Positions 8,473 to 15,175 of a stretch of 64,000 nucleotides of DNA are shown piece by piece. The translations under genes and the position numbers were made by a program. The stretch lies in contig JADKJM010000019.1 in NCBI GenBank assembly GCA_016721005.1, positions 620,001-684,000 of the forward strand, given 5' to 3'. Origin of the DNA: Flavobacteriales bacterium. Lineage in GTDB: Bacteria; Bacteroidota; Bacteroidia; Flavobacteriales_F; PHOS-HE28. Numbering within the stretch: the stretch's first letter is position 1; each line of letters begins with the position of its first letter. Below the pieces are notes generated by a model. The model made no database searches. It was not told where the DNA came from and saw nothing but the letters and a program-made list of their open reading frames with translations.

Positions 8473-10080
8473 CGGTGGAAGCGTGACTTTGACCGCGAAC
8501 AGCGGAACGGGGTACACTTACCAGTGGCGCAACAACGGCACGAACATCAGCGGAGCGACGAGCAGCAGCTACGCGGCGACGGCGAGTGGTGCGTATTCAG
8601 TGGTCGTGAGCAATGGCGGATGCAGCACGACCTCCTCAACCACGACCGTGACGGTGAGCAGTTCGCCCTCAGCGACCGTGACAGCGAGCGGGTCGACCTC
8701 CTTCTGCACCGGGGGCAGCGTGGTCCTGAGTGCTTCCACCGGAAGTGGGTACACGTACCAATGGAAGAAGAATGGAACGAACATCAGCGGCGCCACAAGT
8801 AGCGCATACACGGCAACGACCAGCGGAGCGTATAGTGTGGTGATCACTGCTGGAGCGTGTAGCAGTACATCTGCGAATACGACAGTGACGGTGAACACTG
8901 CACCGACGGCAACGATCTCTGCAAGTGGGGCCACAACCTTCTGTAGCGGTGGAAGCGTGACTTTGACCGCGAGCAGCGGAACAGGCTACACTTACCAGTG
9001 GCGCAACAACGGCACGAACATCAGCGGAGCGACGAGCAGCAACTACGCGGCGACGGCGAGTGGTGCGTACTCGGTGGTCGTAAGCAATGGCGGATGCAGC
9101 ACGACCTCGGCGGCCACAACGGTCACGGTAAGCGATCACCATCCGCCACCATACGGCGAACGGGGCGACTTCCTTCTGCACGGGCGGGAGTGTGGTCTTG
9201 AATGCTTCCACCGGAAGTGGGTACACCACCAATGGAAGAAGAATGGAACGAACATCAGCGGCGCCACAAGTAGCGCATACACGGCGACAACGAGCGGTAT
9301 CTACAGTGTGGTGATCACGGCTGGAGCTGTAGCAGTGCGTCTGCGAATACGACGGTGACGGTGAACACTGCACCGGCGGCAACGATCACCGCTGGGAGTT
9401 CGACCACATTCTGCAACGGCGGCAGTGTGACGCTGACCGCGAATAGTGGTACAGGCTACACTTACCAGTGGCGCAACAACGGCACGAACATCAGCGGAGC
9501 GACGAGCAGCAACTACGCGGCGACGGCGAGTGGTGCGTACTCGGTGGTCGTAAGCAATGGCGGATGCAGCACGACCTCGGCGGCGACAACGGTCACGGTA
9601 AGCGCATCACCATCCGCCACGATCACGGCGAACGGGGCGACTTCCTTCTGCACGGGCGGGAGTGTGGTCTTGAATGCTTCCACCGGAAGTGGGTACACCT
9701 ATCAGTGGAAGAAGAATGGAACGAACATCAGCGGCGCCACAAGTAGCGCATACACGGCGACAACGAGCGGTATCTACAGTGTGGTGATCACGGCTGGAGC
9801 GTGTAGCAGTGCGTCTGTGAGTACGACGGTAACGGTGAACACCGCGCCGACAGCAACGATCACGGCGGGGGGTGCGACCACATTCTGCAACGGCGGCAGT
9901 GTGACGCTGACCGCGAATAGTGGTACAGGCTACACCTATCAATGGCGCAACAACGGGACGAGCATCAATGGAGCGACAAGCAGTTCTTACGTCGCCAACG
10001 CAGCGGGGAGTTATTCGGTCGTGGTGAGCAATGGCGGGTGTAGCGCAACATCCTCAACGGTGAATACCGCTGTCGTCACG
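8200..10080 (+). repeat. Tandem Ig-like repeat array, alternating A/B units, pair period 474 bp
   Basis: Eight units of about 237 bp alternate between an A type (FCTGGSVVL, YQWKKNGTN, YSVVITAG) and a B type (FCSGGSVTL, YQWRNNGTN, YSVVVSNGG). Equivalent sites of the B unit fall at 8526, 9000, 9470 and 9944, giving spacings of 474, 470 and 474; the short spacing shows a net loss of four bases in one pair. Near identity between copies implies recent duplication or gene conversion. Confidence 0.9.
8255..9358 (+). CDS. Giant T9SS cargo protein, segment 2: Ig-like repeats (frameshifted part)
   Basis: Middle part of the same gene in the +1 shifted frame; true repeat coding begins at about 8358, and the first ~34 residues of the open frame are out-of-frame readthrough. 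It encodes Ig-like/PKD-like repeats of about 79 residues, each with a Cys-x-GGSV start, a conserved YTYQW core, NGTNISGATSS and a GxYSVV strand. Residues corresponding to 9134-9226 are garbled by two missing bases and return to frame after a third; a fourth missing base near 9327 restores the frame of the outer segments. As written it cannot be a stand-alone gene: it has no signal peptide and no sorting domain. Confidence 0.5.
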   Translation: MLPPEVGTPTNGRTMERTSAAPQVALTPPRPAVRMVVVSNAGACSSTSASTTVTVNTAPTATISASGATTFCSGGSVTLTANSGTGYTYQWRNNGTNISGATSSSYAATASGAYSVVVSNGGCSTTSSTTTVTVSSSPSATVTASGSTSFCTGGSVVLSASTGSGYTYQWKKNGTNISGATSSAYTATTSGAYSVVITAGACSSTSANTTVTVNTAPTATISASGATTFCSGGSVTLTASSGTGYTYQWRNNGTNISGATSSNYAATASGAYSVVVSNGGCSTTSAATTVTVSDHHPPPYGERGDFLLHGRECGLECFHRKWVHHQWKKNGTNISGATSSAYTATTSGIYSVVITAGAVAVRLRIRR

Positions 10081-11691
10081 GGCCCCTCGATCAGTTGCTC
10101 AGCTTCATCCGCGAATGGAACGGTGTCCGTGTCGGTTACCGGAGGGGCTGCACCCTACACCTATTCGTGGAACACCAGTCCGGCACAGCACACGGCCACT
10201 GCTTCGGTTGCTGTTCCCGGCAACTATGCGGTCACGGTCGGTGATGCGAATGGCTGCACGAGCTCCTGTTCCACAACGTTGACCATGGTCGCATCTACCG
10301 GACCATGCACGGGATTCGTCACGGCAGCCCAAGGAACCTGGGGGGCTCCGGGGACTGCTTATAATGTATCCGGATACATGACCTCCGGTTTCGCCACCGC
10401 CTTCCCAGCTCCGAATGGATTGTCCATCGGATGCGGTTCCAGGTTCATGCGATTCACCACTGCGGCAGCGATCATCACCGCGTTGCCGAGCTATGGCACG
10501 CCGAACATCCTTCCGAATGGCACCACGGTGAACCCGAGCGCTCCCGGAAATTCATTGGTCGGACAGTTGGTCGCGGCCAAACTGAATGCGCGGTATGATG
10601 AGATCGACCCGGACTTCGCACCCTACCAAGGGCTGATCAGGGATCTGGTGATCACCACGGGCACTTTCGCGGGTTGGACCTTCCAACAGCTGATCAATGA
10701 AGCCGACTTGAAGGTCGGTGGTTGTGCCTCGAACTATTCCTATGCGGCGTTGAGCAGTGCGCTTACCACGATCAACAACGGCTACGACGCTCCGGGAGAG
10801 GATGTCGGATACTTGACATGCGCTGCCTCGATATCAGGTCCTGCGGAAGTATCCTGTACCGGTTTCGTGCTTGCCGCCCAAGGGACATGGGGCGCAACAG
10901 CGACCGCGTACAACGTGGCTGGATACATGGTCGCTGGCTTCGGTTCCGCCTTCCCTGGCGCCGACGGGTTGACCATCGGATGCGGTTCGCGGTCCATGCG
11001 CTTCACCTCTTCGTCAGCGATCATAGCAGCGCTGCCCTCCTATGGCACACCGGCGATCCTTCCCAGCGGGATCACTGTGAACCCCACCTATCCAGGAAAC
11101 ACACTGGTCGGACAGTTGGTGGCGGCCAAGTTGAATGTGCGGTATGATGAGATGGATCCCGACTTCGCGCCTTATGAAGGCTTGATCAAGGACCTGGTGA
11201 TCACATCCGGGACCTTCGTTGGAATGACCGTGCAGCAATTGATCGACCTCGCGGACCAGATCATCGGCGGATGCTCATCCACGTATTCCTATGCAACGGT
11301 CAGCAGTGCATTGACCACCCTGAACAACGGGTACGACGAACCCGGTGAGGATGCCGGATTCCTGACCTGTGCGACCACGGCCGGCATGATCCTTCAGGAT
11401 CAACCGGTGGAGGTGGCATCGATCGTGGAGCCCTTGGAGGTGGTCGTCTACCCGATGCCGACGCGAGGTCAAACCACAGTCCTGCTCTCCGGCATCGAAG
11501 TGGACGGCGACATCGTGGTGGAACTGCTCTCCGTGCTCGGGGTTACGGAACGAGTGCTGTTCAATGGAAGTGCTGAAGCAGGTGTCCAGAAGAGCATTGC
11601 GTTCGATGCAAGCGGTCTGGCACCAGGCCCCTACCTCTGCCGTGTGATCATGGGCGATCGTGTGACCAGCCGCCGGATCATCGTTCAATAG
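9355..11691 (+). CDS. Giant T9SS cargo protein, segment 3: Ig-like repeats, duplicated domain, T9SS sorting tail
   Basis: C-terminal 778 residues, in the same frame as segment 1. The first ~240 residues are three more Ig-like repeats, then a PKD/SprB-like repeat (GGAAPYTYSW...TVGDANGC, about 245-315). Two ~175-residue domains follow (CTGFVTAAQGTWG..., nt 10306-10818 and 10852-11370), about 75% identical to each other, containing GNSLVGQLVAAKLN; this resembles the 'GFWKNH'-type domains of other secreted proteins, though those key residues are replaced. The final ~85 residues (VVVYPMPTRGQTTVLL ... GLAPGPYLCRVI) are a type A T9SS C-terminal sorting domain, so the protein should be exported across the outer membrane by T9SS and anchored or released. 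Confidence 0.8.
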   Translation: MTVNTAPAATITAGSSTTFCNGGSVTLTANSGTGYTYQWRNNGTNISGATSSNYAATASGAYSVVVSNGGCSTTSAATTVTVSASPSATITANGATSFCTGGSVVLNASTGSGYTYQWKKNGTNISGATSSAYTATTSGIYSVVITAGACSSASVSTTVTVNTAPTATITAGGATTFCNGGSVTLTANSGTGYTYQWRNNGTSINGATSSSYVANAAGSYSVVVSNGGCSATSSTVNTAVVTGPSISCSASSANGTVSVSVTGGAAPYTYSWNTSPAQHTATASVAVPGNYAVTVGDANGCTSSCSTTLTMVASTGPCTGFVTAAQGTWGAPGTAYNVSGYMTSGFATAFPAPNGLSIGCGSRFMRFTTAAAIITALPSYGTPNILPNGTTVNPSAPGNSLVGQLVAAKLNARYDEIDPDFAPYQGLIRDLVITTGTFAGWTFQQLINEADLKVGGCASNYSYAALSSALTTINNGYDAPGEDVGYLTCAASISGPAEVSCTGFVLAAQGTWGATATAYNVAGYMVAGFGSAFPGADGLTIGCGSRSMRFTSSSAIIAALPSYGTPAILPSGITVNPTYPGNTLVGQLVAAKLNVRYDEMDPDFAPYEGLIKDLVITSGTFVGMTVQQLIDLADQIIGGCSSTYSYATVSSALTTLNNGYDEPGEDAGFLTCATTAGMILQDQPVEVASIVEPLEVVVYPMPTRGQTTVLLSGIEVDGDIVVELLSVLGVTERVLFNGSAEAGVQKSIAFDASGLAPGPYLCRVIMGDRVTSRRIIVQ

Positions 11692-11710
11692 CGCATTCGT
11701 GAACAGACCC

Positions 11711-11727
11711 GACAGGATGATCCTGTC
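11711..11727. promoter_or_regulatory. Perfect 17-bp inverted repeat upstream of the GIN-domain gene
   Basis: GACAGGATGATCCTGTC is a perfect palindrome around a central G, lying 20 bp after the stop of the giant cargo gene and 22 bp before the ATG at 11750. It has no T-run on the plus strand, so it may be an operator rather than a terminator. Function inferred only from position. Confidence 0.45.
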
Positions 11728-11749
11728 AAAGGGTTCCTACCTTCATGGT

Positions 11750-12469
11750 ATGAACACCACTTCCCATTTTCTTGTCGGTCTGGGCATTGTCTCATCCGCC
11801 GTCGCCACATCGTGCGCATTCAATGGTGGAGTGAAGGGGACGGGTCCGGTCGTCCATCGCACGGTCACGCTGGAGCCGATCAAGGGGTTCGTCCTCGAAG
11901 GATCCATGGACGTTCAGCTATCGCGGTCCGCGACACAGGGCATTGATATCGAGGCGCAGGAGAACATCGCTGCTTTGATCACCGCGGAATTGCGCGATGG
12001 CATTTGGCACATCAGCACATCGAAGAGCTACTCCACGAGTGCTCCGTTCATCATTCACATCGACGTCCCATCCATCGAGGTCGTCAAGGTCGATGGCTCC
12101 GGTGATGTGATCGGGAATGGAGAATTCGAACAGGACCGAGCGATGTTCGATGTCTCGGGAAGTGGGAGCATCACACTTGCGATGTTCGCAGAGAGGATCG
12201 ATGCGCGGATCGATGGATCGGGTGATGTTCGGCTGACGGGTCAGTGCGATCTGCTCGACGCCAAGGTGCATGGCAGCGGAGACGTGAACGCAGGCGAATT
12301 GGAGTTGGAGAACCTGAATGCGATGATCGATGGGAGCGGGAACATAACCGCGAATGCAAGCGGCAAGGTGGACGCTCGGATCTCGGGAAGCGGTGATGTG
12401 GTACTGCTACGGCAACCTACAGCCATCACCCAGCACGTGGATGGTTCAGGCGCTGTGCGCGTGAAGTAG
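11750..12469 (+). CDS. GIN-domain (DUF2807) putative adhesin-like lipoprotein
   Basis: A 239-residue exported protein. The start at 11750 (MNTTSHFLVGLGI) gives a signal ending in VATSC, a plausible lipobox with Cys22; an open frame extends 51 bp further upstream but without signal character. The mature part is a right-handed parallel β-solenoid-like DUF2807/GIN domain, marked by repeated SGSGD/DGSGDV turns (VKVDGSGDVIG, DVSGSGSI, RIDGSGDV, KVHGSGDV, MIDGSGNI, RISGSGDV). The family, earlier called 'putative auto-transporter adhesin, head GIN domain', is widespread in Bacteroidota and of unknown role. It lies 58 bp downstream of the giant cargo gene in the same direction and ends before a bidirectional-looking terminator stem. 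Confidence 0.88.
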   Translation: MNTTSHFLVGLGIVSSAVATSCAFNGGVKGTGPVVHRTVTLEPIKGFVLEGSMDVQLSRSATQGIDIEAQENIAALITAELRDGIWHISTSKSYSTSAPFIIHIDVPSIEVVKVDGSGDVIGNGEFEQDRAMFDVSGSGSITLAMFAERIDARIDGSGDVRLTGQCDLLDAKVHGSGDVNAGELELENLNAMIDGSGNITANASGKVDARISGSGDVVLLRQPTAITQHVDGSGAVRVK

Positions 12470-12495
12470 CACGAATGGAAACCACCGGAAATGCA

Positions 12496-12521
12496 AAGGG
12501 GCCCGGCGAACCGGACCCCTT
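12496..12521 (-). terminator. Hairpin terminator between convergent genes
   Basis: Stem AAGGGGxCCGG / CCGGxCCCCTT with a short loop (CGAA on the plus strand) between the GIN-domain gene and the histone-like gene. On the minus strand it is followed by TTTGCATTT, so it most likely ends the histone-like transcript, and may serve both. Confidence 0.65.
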
Positions 12522-12541
12522 CGTGCGTTGGCGGACCAACA

Positions 12542-12640
12542 CTACTTCTTCTTCTTCGCGGCCTTCTTTGTCGCCTTCTTAGGGGCGGCTTTCTTGGTCG
12601 CTTTCTTCGCTGCTTTCTTCTTTGCTGCTTTCTTAGCCAT
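12542..12640 (-). CDS. Lysine/alanine-rich histone H1-like DNA-binding peptide (32 aa)
   Basis: The minus strand from the ATG at 12638-12640 encodes a 32-residue peptide made almost only of Lys and Ala (MAKKAAKKKAAKKAT..., with one PKK and ending KKKK, then TAG). This matches the C-terminal tails of bacterial histone H1-like (Hc1-type) proteins, which coat DNA through charge without fixed structure. Many Bacteroidota carry short stand-alone versions. It is flanked by its own terminator on the 3' side and by a 289-bp GATC-rich region on the 5' side, so it is likely transcribed as a single gene. It is easily missed because of its size. Role in nucleoid compaction is inferred. Confidence 0.8.
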   Translation of the reverse strand: MAKKAAKKKAAKKATKKAAPKKATKKAAKKKK

Positions 12641-12929
12641 GGTGAAATGGGTTTGATGCCAAACGTAATGTGTGGCATGATGTGAAACGCAACATCGCGT
12701 AATAATGTTCCCACCATCTTTTGTTCATATCGTTGAACGTCGATCACCATCGATCGATCAACACGATGATCGATCACTGTGTTGGATGATGCGTTGATGT
12801 GTTGATCGCAACATCACATCGTTGATCATCATCATGATGATCACACATGATGCGATGTGCGGAGAACCGCGCGCACACGGCGTTCAACAGCACTTCATCA
12901 TTGATCGACACGTACGTGTGATGTGTTCA
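12641..12929. promoter_or_regulatory. GATC-rich, palindrome-rich upstream region of the histone-like gene
   Basis: This gap is visibly lower in GC than its surroundings and consists largely of ATGATC, GTTGATC and ACATC words. Nine GATC tetramers occur between about 12749 and 12905. A perfect 21-bp palindrome lies at 12823-12843 (arms TGATCATCAT around a central C). The promoter of the histone-like gene must be in its left part. No gene is seen in it. Confidence 0.5.
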
Positions 12930-14615
12930 TCACGTCACGGAACGCTTCACGAATCCCGTCCATGCTTGAAGCATTTCAGGATGCGATCGCAGGGCGTTGA
13001 TGTACCGATCTTCTTTGGTGTGACCCTTGGACCGAAGGGCAGAAATAATTCGGGCCTTGTCGCGCCGCGACCATTTGTGGAGGTCCGGAATGAACGCAAG
13101 TGATGGAGCGAGGTCGGTGAATGCGCATCGCTCTTCGGTTGTCCAACCACTCATCTTGCCGACACCGAGTTCCTTCTTCACCTTGTTCAAACACCTTCGT
13201 TCTGCAACGCCTCTATCGCCATCACCGATCCCCCCGAGATGTTGAAGTACAGCCTCGCTAAGGTCGATCGGTTCGAGGTCGATGATCGGTCCGAGGGTCA
13301 GCTTCAACCGCATTGGTAACGAGGCGAGCTTGCGAAGGATGGCGGGTCCGGTGCGATGCTTCGCGTCGCGCTGACGGAGTTCTTCTTCTCGATCCTGCAT
13401 CATCTCCAGGTCCGCATCGGTGGTGCGGAACCCCAAGCGATGGTAGAACCAGAACACACCGGACCGGATCCCATCAGGATTGCCATGCCCGAGTTGGTAG
13501 CTGTCCGCCTCAAAGCACTCCACACCAAAGCGCTGCACATAGCAGCGAAGGATCTGCGCGAACAGGAAGGAGGATGGTCCACCCCGGAACGCGGGGAACA
13601 CATTGATCCCCACTTTGCTCTTGCCGGGGAAGATCCAAGCACCGCCGTATGCGACCGGCACTGCGTTGGAGAACGCCACGTAGCCGATGTAGCTATCGAA
13701 CAAGGTGCGCCGACCAGGAGGTAGCGTGAGGAGCGCGATGCCGACCCCGGAACCCAAATCGAAGTACTCGATCGCCTTCGGATCGCAGAACGTCGCCGTA
13801 TCCGTTTCGCGCAAGTGGCCGACCAGGATACCGCGCACCGCAGCGACGAGTCGATCGCGTTCATCGCTGTCGAGCGTTCGCGGTTCACCGATGGGTTGTT
13901 GAAGGATCCGTTCCGTCGGAACATCCGGACGAATACCCTTCGACCAGGAATGGAGCGGATGCTTCACTCCCCTGCAATAGGTGCGCGACACCGCCGACCG
14001 TTCGCAGGGGATGGTGACGTACGGACGGATCGCTGTCCATATGGTATGGTATAGAGTGTTGGATGCACCGGATCCATCGAGCGCATCCAGCAACCATGGA
14101 AGGGACCGGTTCCCACTCGCCGTTCTTATCCGATCCATGACCCCATAGCCGGGATCGTCCATGGCTTCTCGTTCTGCGGGCAGGCTGAGGTCTTGGAGCA
14201 TTGCGCGCACCACGTCCTCTTCCCCCTCGAAGGAATCCAGTGTGACAGCGGCATCCTGCGAAAGGACCAACCATTGCAACAGCAGCTTACTGAAGTGAGC
14301 GCAGATGGTCGTACCCGCGATCCCGGAATTCTCCAAGGACCTTTGACATGAATCGCTCTGCTCGTACATCACCGCAGCGATCTCCGCGACGCGATCCAAA
14401 TCATGTGTTGCACGAGCGTGATCCGCTTTGCTGCGCGGGAAGGCTAAAAGGAAAAGCAAGAGGTCGTGGTAGTCCTTCAGCGCGCGCGGCGAACCGATGG
14501 GCCGATCGATCATCGACATCCATAGGTCGTCCGTTCGATCAGCGGCACCAGCGGCCGTGAACCGTTTGCGGATCCGTGCGATCTCTTCCGTACGAAGCGG
14601 GGGAGGCTTGGTCAT
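12930..14615 (-). CDS. Large hypothetical protein with C-terminal GNAT-like acyltransferase region
   Basis: A 561-residue cytoplasmic protein starting at MTKPPPLRTEEIARIRKRF; the open frame extends 24 codons upstream, but that part looks non-coding. The N-terminal half is helical without recognised motifs. Residues about 290-410 (FDLGSGVGIALL, VPVAYGGAWIFPGKSKVGINVFPAFRGG, then HGNPDGIRSGVFWFYHRLGFRTTDADL) resemble an acetyltransferase (GNAT) fold: a β-strand with a conserved Gly-rich bend, then the 'YxxLGF' strand typical of such enzymes. The catalytic role and substrate are unknown. The C-terminal ~140 residues are basic and helical. It is divergent from the VOC protein gene at 14726. Confidence 0.75.
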   Translation of the reverse strand: MTKPPPLRTEEIARIRKRFTAAGAADRTDDLWMSMIDRPIGSPRALKDYHDLLLFLLAFPRSKADHARATHDLDRVAEIAAVMYEQSDSCQRSLENSGIAGTTICAHFSKLLLQWLVLSQDAAVTLDSFEGEEDVVRAMLQDLSLPAEREAMDDPGYGVMDRIRTASGNRSLPWLLDALDGSGASNTLYHTIWTAIRPYVTIPCERSAVSRTYCRGVKHPLHSWSKGIRPDVPTERILQQPIGEPRTLDSDERDRLVAAVRGILVGHLRETDTATFCDPKAIEYFDLGSGVGIALLTLPPGRRTLFDSYIGYVAFSNAVPVAYGGAWIFPGKSKVGINVFPAFRGGPSSFLFAQILRCYVQRFGVECFEADSYQLGHGNPDGIRSGVFWFYHRLGFRTTDADLEMMQDREEELRQRDAKHRTGPAILRKLASLPMRLKLTLGPIIDLEPIDLSEAVLQHLGGIGDGDRGVAERRCLNKVKKELGVGKMSGWTTEERCAFTDLAPSLAFIPDLHKWSRRDKARIISALRSKGHTKEDRYINALRSHPEMLQAWTGFVKRSVT

Positions 14616-14725
14616 GCACCACCAAGGACGCAAGGGTGTGGTGATGGACAACTGGCATTCGTCAGCTTCTTGCGGTCGCCCGATCACATTCAGGCGATCG
14701 TATCCTTGTCATTGAACGATCACCC

Positions 14726-15112
14726 ATGACCCAACGCATCGCACAGTTCGCATTGCTCGTCGACGACTACGATCGCGCGATCGAGTGGTACACCACACGA
14801 CTCGACTTCGATCTTGTTGAGGATACCGTGTTGTCGGAGACGAAGCGTTGGGTGAGGGTCGTGCCGAAGGGATCCACTGGATGCAACATCCTTCTTGCGA
14901 AGGGATCCACACCGGAGCAGATCGCGCGGATCGGTGATCAATGCGGTGGTCGGGTCTTCCTCTTCCTGCATACCGATGACCTGATGCGTGACCATGCCGC
15001 TCTGAAAGCGAAAGGGGTGGAGTTCGTTCGCGAACCCGAGCGCCAACCCTGGGGCACGGTGGCGGTGTTCCGCGATCTCTACGGGAACCTCTGGGACCTG
15101 GTGCAACCCTAA
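14726..15112 (+). CDS. VOC (glyoxalase/extradiol dioxygenase-like) superfamily protein
   Basis: A 128-residue single-domain member of the vicinal oxygen chelate fold. It starts MTQRIAQFALLVDDYDRAIEWYTTRLDFDL, the typical βαβββ opening where a β-strand residue supplies a metal ligand, and ends AVFRDLYGNLWDLVQP, with the standard 'DPxGNxxxL' hairpin. The usual first His ligand is replaced (FALLV rather than xHxxL), while FLHTDD in the second half retains a His. It may be a non-enzymatic or differently liganded member. The substrate is unknown. It is followed after 63 bp by the formate dehydrogenase gene on the same strand, but no functional link is evident. Confidence 0.88.
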   Translation: MTQRIAQFALLVDDYDRAIEWYTTRLDFDLVEDTVLSETKRWVRVVPKGSTGCNILLAKGSTPEQIARIGDQCGGRVFLFLHTDDLMRDHAALKAKGVEFVREPERQPWGTVAVFRDLYGNLWDLVQP

Positions 15113-15175
15113 CGGGTGGTTGGCCGGAACAGAAGGAGAAGGCGTCCGCCTATCTTCGTCCATCACGCTTCCGCC

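Noticed and set aside
8200..10080. Repeats considered as a CRISPR array
   Set aside because: The repeat units are ~237 bp, protein-coding and in-frame Ig-like domains without spacers.
12736..12910. GATC-rich region considered as oriC
   Set aside because: No DnaA boxes (TTATCCACA-like), and no dnaA, dnaN or similar genes nearby.
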